The position numbers and the translations under genes were made by a program. Shown here in pieces: positions 1-8,896 of a stretch of 43,321 bases of DNA (position 1 is the first letter of the stretch; each line of letters opens with the position of its first letter). The notes beneath the pieces are model-generated. The model was not told where the DNA came from. It ran no database searches and worked only from the letters and a program-made list of their open reading frames with translations. The stretch is from a virus. The stretch is taken from positions 1-43,321 of the IMG/VR virus record IMGVR_UViG_3300017605_000348. The stretch is one strand, 5' to 3'.

Positions 1-6
1 CCGTAG
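1..6 (+). CDS. last codons of the upstream gene (probably portal)
   Basis: The first six bases read a sense codon followed by TAG, and that TAG shares its last base with the GTG start of the protease gene. A one-base stop/start overlap is the usual spacing in this genome. In HK97-type head modules the gene before the protease is the portal, and the right edge of the window holds the beginning of a gene just after the terminase. Both fragments are therefore probably the two ends of one portal gene (inference). Confidence 0.35.
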   Translation, partial: P

Positions 7-719
7 TGGATAAGAAGAGCCTGTCTGTCGAGCTGAAAGATGCCGACGAAGACAAGGGTGAAGTCATCGCCGTCTTCTCGACGTACAACATCAAGGACAA
101 GGACGGCGACGTCACCAAGCCGGGCGCGTTCGAGGATGGTGCGCCGGTCCTGATCAGTGCGTACCAGCACACCTCGTGGGGCAACGCCCTGCCGGTGGGC
201 AAGGGCACGATCTCGGACGGCCGCAAAGAGGCCACGTTCCGCGGTCAGTTCTTCATGGACACCACCGCCGGGCGGGATCACTTCAACGTCGTCAAGAACA
301 CCATCGGGCAACTGGAGTGGAGCTACGGCTTCGACGTCCTGTCTGACTCCGTGGGTGACTTCAAGGGTGAGCGCGTGCGCTTCCTCAAGTCCCTCAAGGT
401 TCACGAGGTGTCCCCGGTACTGATCGGTGCTGGCGAGAACACCCGCACACTGTCGGCTAAGTCTGCCGGCATCCCCTTCACCGACGAGGCCACCGCGGTC
501 CTGACCGCGATCCAGTCTCTGTCGGCCCGCGCCGCGGACGTCGTGACGAAGCGGCTGGAACAGGGCAAGGCACTAGGCGCGGACTCCTCCGCGTTGCTCG
601 AGCAGATCTACGCCGAGGCCGACCGCCTCAAGGCGCTGCTCGTCGCCGAGCCCACACCGGAGAACGAGGACGCGGTGGCACGCGAGTACGCGCGCTTCAT
701 CTCTCTCACTCTCCGCTGA
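6..719 (+). CDS. HK97-type prohead maturation protease
   Basis: A 237-residue protein of the HK97 prohead protease (U35/S78) family. It trims the N-terminal scaffold domain of the capsid protein inside the assembled prohead. The N-terminal half has the family pattern: a beta-rich start, then a D-K-D-G-D-V segment near residues 32-36 and a Y-Q-H motif at 53-55 whose His is the expected catalytic residue. The catalytic Ser probably lies in the W-S-Y-G-F segment near 106-110. It starts at GTG overlapping the TAG of the preceding gene. The reading frame is open to the window edge, so a slightly earlier start cannot be excluded. It directly precedes the capsid gene, as is standard. Confidence 0.9.
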   Translation: MDKKSLSVELKDADEDKGEVIAVFSTYNIKDKDGDVTKPGAFEDGAPVLISAYQHTSWGNALPVGKGTISDGRKEATFRGQFFMDTTAGRDHFNVVKNTIGQLEWSYGFDVLSDSVGDFKGERVRFLKSLKVHEVSPVLIGAGENTRTLSAKSAGIPFTDEATAVLTAIQSLSARAADVVTKRLEQGKALGADSSALLEQIYAEADRLKALLVAEPTPENEDAVAREYARFISLTLR

Positions 720-754
720 TCCCACCCATTTCGCCACAACGGAAGGAAACCCCC

Positions 755-1972
755 GTGGCTTTCAAGAGGCTTGAAGACGTCGACGCCAAGCTGGCGGCCA
801 AACAGAAGGCGCTGCACGCGGTCTTCACCGAGGCCGGCAAGGACATGGACCTGTCAGAGGTCAAGTCCGTCAGCGGTGGCAAGGACGCCGTACTGGACTT
901 CATCCGCTCCGCCAACGAAGAGCTGGATGCTCTGGGCAAGGAGCGGGACGAGTGCCTCGTTCTCCAGAAGGGCGCCGACCGCGTCCGCGACCTGGACACC
1001 GACGAGGGCCCCGGCGAGTCGGACCGCGACCTGAAGGGCCACAAGGCTGAGGTCAAGTCACTCGGTGAGCACTTCACCGCGTCGGCCGCCTACAAGGCGC
1101 GTGACCGTCGCGAGACCGCGCACCTGGACATCGAGGTCAAGACCCTGTTCGAGCGGACCACCGGCTGGACGCCGGAGACCAACCGCACCGGGCGTGTCGT
1201 CGACTACGTGACCCGTCCGCTCCAGCTCACGGACGTGGTTCCGGTGGGCAGCACCAACCAGACTTCCGTGGTCTACATGGAAGAGACGACCTTCACCAAC
1301 GCTGCGACTGAGGTCGCCGAGGGTGGAACGTACCCCGAGGGCGCGCTCGGTCTGACCGAGAAGTCCAGCCCGGTCCAGAAGATCTCGGTCTTCATCCCGG
1401 TCACGGACGAGCAGCTCGAGGACCAGGCCGGCGCGGCGTCCTACGTCGACCGTCGCCTGCGCTTCATGGTCGCTCAGCGGTTGGACTCCCAGCTCCTGGT
1501 CGGTAACGGGACCGCGCCGAACCTGCGGGGCATCCTGAACGTCGTCGGCATCCAGACCCAGGCCCGCGGCACCGACCCCGCGTTCGACGCCATCTTCAAG
1601 GCGCTGACCAAGGTTCGCGTCGTGGGTCGTGCGATCCCGGGTGCTGTCGTCCTGCACTCCACGGACTGGCAGAACATCCGCCTCGCGCGGACCGCTGACG
1701 GTATCTACATCCTGGGCAACCCGGACTCCGCCGGCTCGACGACCATCTTCGGTCAGCCGGTCGTGCAGCAGGAAGTTGGCTCCGCAGGCACCGCCCTCGT
1801 CGGTGACTTCCAGAACTACTCGGAGCTCGCCGTCCGGCGGGGAGTCGACGTGCAGGTCTCCAACTCGCACGGCACCTACTTCATCGAGGGCAAGCAGGCC
1901 GTTCGTGCGGACCTGCGCGCCGCCCTTGTCGTCTACCGCCCGACCGCGTTCTGCACCGTCACGGGTCTGTGA
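755..1972 (+). CDS. major capsid protein, HK97 fold
   Basis: A 405-residue HK97-fold capsid protein. Residues 1 to about 110 are charged and helical and look like a scaffolding (delta) domain that the upstream protease would remove. The remainder carries family features: an E-loop and P-domain region with an E-G-x-Y-P-E-G stretch near 189-195, and a conserved G-N-G-T segment with L-R-G-I-L just after it (about 250-260). It starts at GTG with a purine-rich AAGGAAA site upstream. A strong 12-bp hairpin follows the gene, which may tune its expression against the downstream genes. Confidence 0.93.
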   Translation: MAFKRLEDVDAKLAAKQKALHAVFTEAGKDMDLSEVKSVSGGKDAVLDFIRSANEELDALGKERDECLVLQKGADRVRDLDTDEGPGESDRDLKGHKAEVKSLGEHFTASAAYKARDRRETAHLDIEVKTLFERTTGWTPETNRTGRVVDYVTRPLQLTDVVPVGSTNQTSVVYMEETTFTNAATEVAEGGTYPEGALGLTEKSSPVQKISVFIPVTDEQLEDQAGAASYVDRRLRFMVAQRLDSQLLVGNGTAPNLRGILNVVGIQTQARGTDPAFDAIFKALTKVRVVGRAIPGAVVLHSTDWQNIRLARTADGIYILGNPDSAGSTTIFGQPVVQQEVGSAGTALVGDFQNYSELAVRRGVDVQVSNSHGTYFIEGKQAVRADLRAALVVYRPTAFCTVTGL

Positions 1973-1977
1973 TCCTT

Positions 1978-2017
1978 CCGGGCCGGGGTTTGTCACCTGC
2001 CGACGACCCCGGCCCGG
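1978..2017 (+). terminator. GC hairpin after the capsid gene
   Basis: Bases 1978-1989 and 2006-2017 form a perfect 12-bp stem with a 16-base loop, just after the capsid stop codon. No T-run follows, so it is either a U-less actinobacterial terminator or attenuator, or an RNA-stabilising 3' stem. Its position after the most highly needed product suggests it sets capsid dosage (inference). Confidence 0.6.
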
Positions 2018-2040
2018 TCCCACCGTCCTGAGAGGACACC

Positions 2041-2253
2041 ATGGCTATTCTTGAACCCGGGAACGTGCTGCCTGGCTCCGGCCTCGGCACTCCCCTCCGC
2101 AATGGCGGTGCCCCCGTTGTGAACGTCACCTATCTGGGTGTTGCTGTCGTGGGGTCGCAGTACATCGACGCCACCAACGGTAAGGCCTACATCTGTACGG
2201 CCACCAACGGAACGTCCACGATTGTCTGGACCGTCGTGGGGGCGCAGACCTGA
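2041..2253 (+). CDS. small head-region protein, possible decoration protein
   Basis: A 70-residue protein with mostly beta-prone, small-residue sequence and no charged clusters. It starts at ATG after AGAGGAC (2031-2037). It lies between the capsid gene and the connector genes, where small head decoration or stabilising proteins are often coded in actinophages. I see no motif that assigns it to a family, so the decoration role is inferred from position only. Its stop TGA overlaps the next ATG by one base. Confidence 0.6.
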   Translation: MAILEPGNVLPGSGLGTPLRNGGAPVVNVTYLGVAVVGSQYIDATNGKAYICTATNGTSTIVWTVVGAQT

Positions 2254-2447
2254 TGCCTGACGGTAAGCGCCTGTGGCGCACGGAGAGCGGCGAGCTGGTC
2301 GAAGAAGGTCACGCTGACGCTGTCTCTTTGGCGTATGGCATCGACGACTCACTGTCCGCTGAGGATGCCAAGCTCCTCGCCGCGAAGAAGGTTGCTAAGC
2401 CTGCGGCCAACAAGGGTCGGACCTCAAGCGAGACCAAGGGGCACTAA
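2253..2447 (+). CDS. small hypothetical head-region protein
   Basis: A 64-residue basic protein. Its N-terminal part reads like a short phage head protein with a G-K-R-L-W-R-T start, followed by an acidic helix (about 17-45) and a Lys/Ala-rich tail. It is translationally coupled to the preceding gene by a TGATG overlap and followed two bases later by the connector gene. I do not recognise the family. Confidence 0.6.
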   Translation: MPDGKRLWRTESGELVEEGHADAVSLAYGIDDSLSAEDAKLLAAKKVAKPAANKGRTSSETKGH

Positions 2448-2449
2448 GC

Positions 2450-3076
2450 ATGGCTGCCACCCTCGACGTGCTGACTCTGGCCGAAGCTAAGGCCGCGGTG
2501 AAGCTGACTGAATCTAACGCCAGTGACACGGAGATCGCCCGGTGGACTACCGCCGTGTCCCTCCGGCTGGATGAGTTGGTGGGCCCTGTGGTCCGTCGCA
2601 CGGTCACGGATGAGCTCGACGGGGGTGACGCCTGCGTCTACCTGACAACGTACCCAGTTGCCTCAGTCACGTCGGTCACGGAGTACGACTACACCGGCGT
2701 ACCCACGGTGCTGACTCAGGAGACCAACACAGTCAAGCCAACTGCGGGCTACCGCCTACGCAGGTACTCGGCGAATTCAACCCTGTTCGGTAACGAGGTC
2801 GTCCGGCGGGACTCCGGGTGGGTCACCCAGTTCGTCGAGGGCGACAGCAACGTGGTGGTCGCGTACGCGGCTGGCCGGTTCGTGGACACCGCGTCTGTGG
2901 ATGACCGCTTCAAACAGGCCGCCGCCCTGATGCTCAAGAACGTCTGGCGGTCAGAGATCGTCGCGACCCAGGGTATCGGGGAGTACGACGCACCTCAGAG
3001 CAACTTCCCCATGTACGTGATCAGTAAGGCTGTCAAGGACATGTTCCCTGGCGAGCTACAGGGACACTACCTGTGA
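2450..3076 (+). CDS. head-tail connector protein (gp6/gp15-like adaptor)
   Basis: A 208-residue protein resembling phage head-tail adaptors. It has an N-terminal helical region with L-T-L-A-E-A-K beginning near residue 7 and further helices to about 45, then a beta-rich middle and a C-terminal helix with A-A-A-L-M-L-K-N-V-W (about 156-165). These proteins form the ring that docks on the portal and receives the tail. The gene follows the capsid gene, as expected, and overlaps the next gene by four bases (GTGA). The family is assigned from length, helical pattern and position; no catalytic motif is expected. Confidence 0.75.
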   Translation: MAATLDVLTLAEAKAAVKLTESNASDTEIARWTTAVSLRLDELVGPVVRRTVTDELDGGDACVYLTTYPVASVTSVTEYDYTGVPTVLTQETNTVKPTAGYRLRRYSANSTLFGNEVVRRDSGWVTQFVEGDSNVVVAYAAGRFVDTASVDDRFKQAAALMLKNVWRSEIVATQGIGEYDAPQSNFPMYVISKAVKDMFPGELQGHYL

Positions 3077-3519
3077 GCGGGGCGGGGACAAGCCTCGTCG
3101 AGTTCAAGATCGCTCTCTTCGATCTCCTGGCTGCTCGACCGGGACTCGCTAACGTCAAGGTGAAGTATGGCCTCACTGACGGCGAGATGCCCAAAGAGAC
3201 CATCATCCTCGGCCACGCTGAGACGGACAGGCTTGAGATTCCTACTCTCCGCGCTGGGAAGCTTCACCTTCAAGAGGAATACGACCTCAACATCGCGGTG
3301 CAGGTTTGCTTCACGGGCGGTCAGTCTGAGCGACAAGCCGATGTACGCGCAGTGGAGATATTCGCCGAGCTACAACAGCAACTGGCTGAGATGCCTCAGA
3401 TCGTAGACGCCATCCAGTGGGCACGGCCGGAGTCCTGGCGCCAACTGTCGGTGCCTGCTGGTACGGGGCACGCCTCACTATTCGAGATCAAGGTCCGTGT
3501 GCACGCGCGCATGGAATGA
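3073..3519 (+). CDS. tail terminator / tail completion protein
   Basis: A 148-residue protein with the alternating helix-strand pattern of tail terminator (gpU-like) proteins: an N-terminal helix (V-E-F-K-I-A-L-F-D-L-L), a strand-rich middle, a long helix near 90-115 and a final strand. These proteins cap the tail tube and provide the joining surface to the head. It starts at GTG inside the end of the connector gene. Position between connector and major tail protein supports the call; sequence evidence alone is modest. Confidence 0.6.
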   Translation: MSGAGTSLVEFKIALFDLLAARPGLANVKVKYGLTDGEMPKETIILGHAETDRLEIPTLRAGKLHLQEEYDLNIAVQVCFTGGQSERQADVRAVEIFAELQQQLAEMPQIVDAIQWARPESWRQLSVPAGTGHASLFEIKVRVHARME

Positions 3520-3542
3520 CGTTCACATCAAGGAGAAACCAC

Positions 3543-3737
3543 ATGCGCGTTGTATACAACGGACCGTATGACGTGGTCGAGGTGCCTATTCTCGGCATCG
3601 TCGTGCGTCGTGGGGAGCCGATCGAAGTACGTGACGGGGACGCCGAGTTGTTGTTGCAGCAGGACGTCTGGTCCGAAGTCTCTGACGAAGCCGTCTCCGC
3701 GAAGGCCGCCGCGACCAAGAAGGGTGGGGCCGCCTGA
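3543..3737 (+). CDS. small protein before the major tail protein
   Basis: A 64-residue protein starting at ATG 3543, eight bases after a clear AAGGAG site. A GTG about 126 bases upstream in the same frame lies inside the tail terminator gene and is less likely. The N-terminal half is a small beta domain with a V-V-R-R-G-E segment; the C-terminus is Ala/Lys-rich. Its TGA overlaps the ATG of the major tail gene. Such mini-proteins are common at this position, but the role is unknown. Confidence 0.65.
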   Translation: MRVVYNGPYDVVEVPILGIVVRRGEPIEVRDGDAELLLQQDVWSEVSDEAVSAKAAATKKGGAA

Positions 3738-4705
3738 TGGCCGTTTCCGACAAGGCGCAACTTGGTGCCAAGACTGAGACCACTTACGGCACGGCCGTGG
3801 TTGTCGACAAGTTCTTCGATTACGTGTCGGAGTCCGCTGCCTTCGAGCAGACCCGCATCGAGTCGAGTTCGCTCCGCGCGCAGAGCCGGGTCATCACCAC
3901 TGACAACTGGGCCCTGGGCAAGCAGGCCATCGCGGGTGACTTCGACATGGAGCTACGGCCGAAGGGCCACGCGTTCTGGCTGGCGCACGCGATCGGTGCC
4001 GCTGTGTCCACTCAGCCGGACGCCGCTGGCAACCCGACGGTCTACAAGCACACCATCACGCCGGCCGCGCTGCCCCAGAGCTTCACGCTCCAGTTGGCCA
4101 AGCCGGACATCGCTGACGTTGCCACGCCGTTCACCTACGGCGGGTGCCGGATCAGCGAGTGGGAGCTGTCCTGTGGGATCGACGAGTTCGCCCACCTGAA
4201 GTTCGGCTTCCTCGGGCAGACCGAGGCCACGGCCACCGCGCTAGCAGTCGCGTCGTATCCGACAGGCAACAAACCGTATACCTTCGTCCAGGGGACCGTC
4301 ACGATCGCCGGGTCTGCCGCTGACGTCAAGTCGCTGAGCCTCAAGGGTTCCAACAACTTGACCGACGACCGGTACTTCCTGGGCTCGGCGCTGCGCAAGC
4401 GTCCGGAGGAGAACGCCCTCCGTGAGTACACAGGCACGTTCGACAGCGAGTTCTCCGGGCTGACGCAGTACAACCGGTTCGTGTCGGGCGCTGAGGCCGC
4501 GATCGTGCTGCTGTTCCAGGGCGCGACGATCTCCACCACGTACAAGTACGAGTGCAAGGTCACGCTGAACGTTCGCTTCGACGGCGAGACCCCGAAGGTG
4601 GGGGGCCCGGAGATCGTGGGCCAGCCCATCCCGTTCAAGGTCATCAACGACGGCACGACCTCCATCAAGATCGAGTACCAAAGCACTGACATCACCGCCG
4701 CGTGA
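3737..4705 (+). CDS. major tail (tube) protein
   Basis: A 322-residue protein, beta-rich throughout, with regular Gly/Thr/Ser-rich strands and very few Cys, as in siphovirus tail tube subunits. It would polymerise around the tape measure protein. The order capsid, connectors, terminator, tail tube, chaperones, tape measure is canonical and supports the call. The last 80 residues look like a separate immunoglobulin-like or tube-peripheral lobe. It starts at ATG in a TGATG overlap with the preceding gene. It is longer than the smallest tube proteins, which is common in actinophages. Confidence 0.78.
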   Translation: MAVSDKAQLGAKTETTYGTAVVVDKFFDYVSESAAFEQTRIESSSLRAQSRVITTDNWALGKQAIAGDFDMELRPKGHAFWLAHAIGAAVSTQPDAAGNPTVYKHTITPAALPQSFTLQLAKPDIADVATPFTYGGCRISEWELSCGIDEFAHLKFGFLGQTEATATALAVASYPTGNKPYTFVQGTVTIAGSAADVKSLSLKGSNNLTDDRYFLGSALRKRPEENALREYTGTFDSEFSGLTQYNRFVSGAEAAIVLLFQGATISTTYKYECKVTLNVRFDGETPKVGGPEIVGQPIPFKVINDGTTSIKIEYQSTDITAA

Positions 4706-4717
4706 CAGGAGGTCCGC

Positions 4718-5122
4718 ATGTTGGACGTCAGTCAGACTTCGATATCCGACATGCGGGCCCTCCTCCGGGAGATCAAGAAGCTGGAACCAGGAGTACGTAA
4801 GCGGTTGCAGCGCAAGCTACGCGCGTCCGTGAACAAGACCGCGGAGAAGATCCGGGGTCGGCAGCCGAAAGCCACCGGGAACCTTCGCGGCAAGACCCGA
4901 GCTGGAGCTCGAGCCGGTCAGGCGGAGATCAGGGCCAAGGCCGACTACGCCCGCACGATCGAGCGTGGTGGTCGGCACCTGGTGTTCGGGCGTCCGGACT
5001 CCTGGGTGTACCAGCGTCCCCAGCCCGCCATCTTCCCGACAGTTGTCGAAGACCAGCAGCAGTACATCAACGATGCCAACCGCGCGTTCGATGAAGCAGC
5101 GAAGGAGCTCAAGTTCCTATGA
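4718..5122 (+). CDS. HK97 gp10-like minor tail/neck protein
   Basis: A 134-residue protein beginning with a basic helical region (D-M-R-A-L-L-R-E-I-K-K-L near 11-22) and containing Y-A-R-T-I-E-R-G-G near 75-83, followed by an aromatic-rich segment. This pattern fits the HK97 gp10-like family. An AGGAGG sequence lies four bases before ATG. It is unusual that it sits after the tail tube rather than before it, so the family call is moderate. Its stop overlaps the next ATG by four bases. Confidence 0.55.
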   Translation: MLDVSQTSISDMRALLREIKKLEPGVRKRLQRKLRASVNKTAEKIRGRQPKATGNLRGKTRAGARAGQAEIRAKADYARTIERGGRHLVFGRPDSWVYQRPQPAIFPTVVEDQQQYINDANRAFDEAAKELKFL

Positions 5123-5424
5123 CCGAAGCCAAGGCAGGCCGCACCCCCACGAGGCGCGCGACGGCGAAAACCCAGGACCCGTCCATTGTGGTAGCGGACC
5201 TGGAAGACATGACGTGTGGCGAGATCGAGGAGTTCGAGGAGCGCACGGGCAACCCCGTTAACTTCTACACCGCTAAGGGAACTCCCCAGGGCAAGGCGCT
5301 CCGGGTACTCGGCTGGATCTTCAAGCTCCGTGAGGACCCCGAGTTTACCTACGAAGACGCGGCGAACCTGCGTGTCGGGATCAAGCTGTCAGCCCCGGTC
5401 CCTCCTACCGACGAGAGCGCCTGA
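5119..5424 (+). CDS. tail assembly chaperone, short (G) form
   Basis: A 101-residue protein matching the short tail assembly chaperone of long-tailed phages: a disordered basic N-terminus, then an acidic helix (D-L-E-D-M-T-C-G-E-I-E-E-F near 28-40), then a helical core with A-L-R-V-L-G-W-I-F near 60-68. It lies directly before the tape measure gene. It would coat the unassembled tape measure together with the frameshifted long form described separately. Confidence 0.85.
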   Translation: MTEAKAGRTPTRRATAKTQDPSIVVADLEDMTCGEIEEFEERTGNPVNFYTAKGTPQGKALRVLGWIFKLREDPEFTYEDAANLRVGIKLSAPVPPTDESA

Positions 5425-5549
5425 GGATCCAGGTAGCTCTCACTCGGCACTTCGGCCTGTCCCTTGCGGACGTGCGCTCACTCAAGCAGTGGGAAGTCAG
5501 CGAACTGATTGATCAACGCGCCGAGGAACTCCGCGCACGTAAGGAGTGA
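5119..5549 (+). CDS. tail assembly chaperone, long (GT) form by -1 frameshift
   Basis: The -1 frame is open from 5334 to a TGA at 5547-5549. After the stop of the short form it reads R-I-Q-V-A-L-T-R-H-F-G-L, then an acidic/basic helix with K-Q-W-E-V-S-E-L-I-D and a charged end. This has the helical make-up of a T domain and ends exactly at the tape measure start. A -1 slip making a GT fusion is the established mechanism in such phages. I do not see a perfect X-XXY-YYZ heptamer; candidates are the CCCC run at 5337-5340 and CCCTCCT at 5400-5406. The slip position is not resolved. Confidence 0.7.
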
Positions 5550-5551
5550 CC

Positions 5552-8500
5552 GTGGCTGAGAACCGTCGTGACGTCGTCGTCCGTTTCCTTGCCCAGACAG
5601 GCAGTCTGGAGAAGGGCACCGACGTAGCGCAGGGCAAGCTACGGGGAATCTCCTCGAGCCTCCAGGGCATCGCCGCTCTGGGGGCCGTGGTCGCAGGTGT
5701 CAACTTCTTCAAGCACGCCATCGAAGAAGCGGAAGAGGCCGAGCGGGTAACCCGCAAGACCGAAGCTGTCATCAAGTCCACGGGTGGCACCGCGCGCGTC
5801 TCGGCCAACCACATCGGTGCGTTGGCACAGAAGATGAGCACCCTGGCGGGCGTCGACGACGAGGTCATCCAGCAGGGACAGAACGTCCTACTTACCTTCA
5901 CCCAGATCAAAAACGGTGTTGGCAAGGGTGCGGACATCTTCGACCAGGCGTCTCTCGCCGCCCTGAACATGTCGGCCGCGCTGGACCAGTCCGGCGACTC
6001 TGGCGCTGCTTACCAGGACAACGTCATACGCCTAGGCAAGGCCCTCAACGACCCGATCGCTGGGCTCACCGCGCTGAAGAAGGTTGGAGTCCAGTTCACG
6101 GACTCGCAGAAGGACCAGATCAAGACGATGGTCGAGGCCGGCGATGTGGCCGGTGCGCAGAAGGTCATCCTCTCTGAGCTTCAGACCGAGTTCGGTGGGG
6201 CCGCTGAAGCCAATGCCACGGCCAGCGGAAAGGCTTCTGTCGCGTGGGGAAACTTCGCGGAAGCCATCGGCGAGAAGGTCTACCCCGCCGTCACGGCCGT
6301 CGGCAACTGGCTGACTGATGTTGGTATCCCCAAGCTCGGCGAGTTCGCGGACACCGTTGGCGATCAGGTGGGTCCCGTCCTGCACGAGTTGTGGGAGACG
6401 GGCTCTGACCTTGTGGACATGTGGAAGGGACTGTCCGGCCCGATTCAGGCTGGCGTCCTGGCCCTCGGCGCTTGGGCGCTCATTGGGGGCAAGGTCACGG
6501 GCATCTTCGGATCGATGTCGGGCGGAGCCAGGAACTTTGGCTCCGACGTCAAGACCGCCATGGGTGCCTTCGAGGTCAACCGCCTCACCGGTACGTTCAT
6601 GGCTCTCGAAGAGCGCGTTCCGGTGCTAGGCAAGATGGGCGCCGCGTTCCGCGAGAACGCCTCTCAGGGAATTGCGCTGGGGCGGGCCTATGGTGGCCTG
6701 TCCGGAAACATCAGCGCCCTGGGTTCCGCGGCCAAGGGTATCGGCGCCGCGGGCTTCACGGCCATGAAGAGCGCCGCATCTGGCCTGCTTGGCGTCATGG
6801 GCGGCCCGTGGGGTCTGGCCTTCGCCGCAGGTGCGGTACTCGTTGGCACGATGGTATCCAAGATACAGGCTGCCAAGGCCGAGACTGAGAAGTGGAACAA
6901 CGTCGGGCGCGAGAACGTTCGGATCATGAACGATACGGCCGACGCCACTGCTGGTGTAGTCCGTGCGAAGGTCACCCAGAACGCCGCTGACTCAGGCCTG
7001 ATCGACAAGGCCAACGAGCTCGGCGTCTCCACCTATGACCTAGTCGATGCTCTGACGGGCGAAGAAGGTGCACGGGACCGGGTCAACAAGCTACTCGACC
7101 AGGGCGCGGAGAAACACGACCGTGAGTCCAACTTCCTTTCGCAGGGAGCGGACCTGGTGGCGGGTCAGACAGACATCCTGACCAGCCAGGAGGAGCAACG
7201 TAAATCCTTCAACCAGGCGCTCGACGACACGGCAACTGGGTACCAGAGGGAGATTGACGCTCGGCAGGCGGCGTCCGAAGCGTACAACCTGGAACAGGCG
7301 GGCCTGTACGGCGTCGCTGGGTCCCTTGACTACGCGTCCCTGGCGGAGACTAACTGGCGCACCGTCCTCGCGGGGACCGACTACCAGTACGACGAGAACA
7401 AGACCGGCCTTGAGAACCTCACCGCATCGCTCGCCGCGTACAACACTGAGACCGTCTCGGCAATGGACACGGAGGAGGGCTGGTTCGCAAGCCTCGACCA
7501 GCTCAAGCAGGGTGTCAGAGACACGGGCGCATCGCTGGACATTGCCACCGCGGCAGGTCGTGCTAACCGAGACAACCTCGAGGAACTGTCGACCAAGAGC
7601 AAACAGCTCTACATAGACCAGATCAACGCTGGCGTTTCGACGGATGTGGCTACAGCCTCGTACAGCCGGAACATGCAGCAGGTCTACGACACGGCCGCTG
7701 CGCTCGGCTTCAACAAGAGCCAAGCTGACGCCCTGATCAAGATGTACGGCGGCATTCCCTCGTCCATCGCCACGCAGATCACGGCGCCAGGCTACGACGA
7801 TGTAGCGAGCAAGCTGGCGAACCTCTCCGCACAGCAGTACTTCTTGGCTCACCCCAAGAATGACGGGTCGGCGCCGACGGTCGGTGACATCCGGGCCTAC
7901 AACAAACAGGTCCGGGCGGGCATGGCCGATGGTGGCCAGGTCCGCGGGTTCTCCCCGCATAAGCGTGCCGACAACATCGCCGCCAACCTGACCGCTGGTG
8001 AGGTCGTCCAGTCCAACGCGGCTGGCGACTACTACGGCCGGGACTTCCTGGTGGCGCTGAACGAACGACGCGTTCCCAAGGAGATCCTCCCCGGCTACGC
8101 GTCGGGCGGCCTAGTGGCACCGTTCCCTGTGGACGTCAGCCGCACTTCGATCCCAACCCCACCCGCCGTTTCCGTCGGCGCCCCTGCCGGCGGGCCTGCT
8201 GACGGTTCCGCCTTCGCAGGTGGGCCGGGCATCGCGCAGATGCAGCAGTGGGCGCGGGCGCAGGCAGGTAAGAGGTACCTGTGGGGCGCTGTCGGACCGG
8301 GCTCGTACGACTGCTCCGGCCTAGTCGGCAACCTGTATGCGATGGCCAACGGGCTGTCCATGTACCGAAGGTACTTCACCACGGCCGCCATGGGCGTCGG
8401 AAAATTCGGCATGAAGCCCGGACGTGGTCCCGTCACTGTCTACGTGGGACCGGGCCACACCGCCGCGAACATCGGTGGTATGCACGCGGAAGCATACGGA

Positions 8501-8896
8501 GGCAACGGAACCCCACTGGCCATTGGCCACGTCGGCACCCCGCTGTCTTACTACAACAAGATCATGCACCTCGCCGACGGCGGGCTGGTCAGCCTGAAGA
8601 ACGACCCCCAGGCACGGGCCGCAAGCTTCGCTCAGCGCGGGTGGCCGGAGCCTGGAGTCTACGACAACGGCGGCTGGCTCAACCCGGGGCAGATGGCCAT
8701 CAACAGGGGCACGTCTCCTGAAGCTGTCCTGACCCCGGAAGAGTCCGTGGCACACAAGGCGCTTGGCAAGGCCGCCGCTGCGGGGTCTACCGGGACCACG
8801 GTCCAGAAACACTACCACCTAACGACAATCACCCAGGCCCACCAAGTTGACGTGCCGCTTCAGTTCGCACGTATGGAGTTGATGGAGGGCCTGTGA
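5552..8896 (+). CDS. tape measure protein with C-terminal NlpC/P60 peptidase domain
   Basis: A 1114-residue tail tape measure protein that sets tail length. I chose GTG 5552 because AAGGAG lies five bases upstream; GTG 5546 overlaps that site. Residues 1-250 resemble a TP901-type core with long helices, followed by Gly/Ala-rich hydrophobic stretches (about 290-450) that could insert in the membrane at infection. Near 895-1015 there is an NlpC/P60-like domain: D-C-S-G-L-V with Cys921 and G-H-T-A-A-N with His969, a spacing typical of this Cys/His peptidase family. It would cut peptidoglycan stem peptides during DNA entry. The C-terminus holds E-A-V-L-T-P-E-E near 1052-1059, common at tape measure ends. 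Confidence 0.92.
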   Translation: MAENRRDVVVRFLAQTGSLEKGTDVAQGKLRGISSSLQGIAALGAVVAGVNFFKHAIEEAEEAERVTRKTEAVIKSTGGTARVSANHIGALAQKMSTLAGVDDEVIQQGQNVLLTFTQIKNGVGKGADIFDQASLAALNMSAALDQSGDSGAAYQDNVIRLGKALNDPIAGLTALKKVGVQFTDSQKDQIKTMVEAGDVAGAQKVILSELQTEFGGAAEANATASGKASVAWGNFAEAIGEKVYPAVTAVGNWLTDVGIPKLGEFADTVGDQVGPVLHELWETGSDLVDMWKGLSGPIQAGVLALGAWALIGGKVTGIFGSMSGGARNFGSDVKTAMGAFEVNRLTGTFMALEERVPVLGKMGAAFRENASQGIALGRAYGGLSGNISALGSAAKGIGAAGFTAMKSAASGLLGVMGGPWGLAFAAGAVLVGTMVSKIQAAKAETEKWNNVGRENVRIMNDTADATAGVVRAKVTQNAADSGLIDKANELGVSTYDLVDALTGEEGARDRVNKLLDQGAEKHDRESNFLSQGADLVAGQTDILTSQEEQRKSFNQALDDTATGYQREIDARQAASEAYNLEQAGLYGVAGSLDYASLAETNWRTVLAGTDYQYDENKTGLENLTASLAAYNTETVSAMDTEEGWFASLDQLKQGVRDTGASLDIATAAGRANRDNLEELSTKSKQLYIDQINAGVSTDVATASYSRNMQQVYDTAAALGFNKSQADALIKMYGGIPSSIATQITAPGYDDVASKLANLSAQQYFLAHPKNDGSAPTVGDIRAYNKQVRAGMADGGQVRGFSPHKRADNIAANLTAGEVVQSNAAGDYYGRDFLVALNERRVPKEILPGYASGGLVAPFPVDVSRTSIPTPPAVSVGAPAGGPADGSAFAGGPGIAQMQQWARAQAGKRYLWGAVGPGSYDCSGLVGNLYAMANGLSMYRRYFTTAAMGVGKFGMKPGRGPVTVYVGPGHTAANIGGMHAEAYGGNGTPLAIGHVGTPLSYYNKIMHLADGGLVSLKNDPQARAASFAQRGWPEPGVYDNGGWLNPGQMAINRGTSPEAVLTPEESVAHKALGKAAAAGSTGTTVQKHYHLTTITQAHQVDVPLQFARMELMEGL

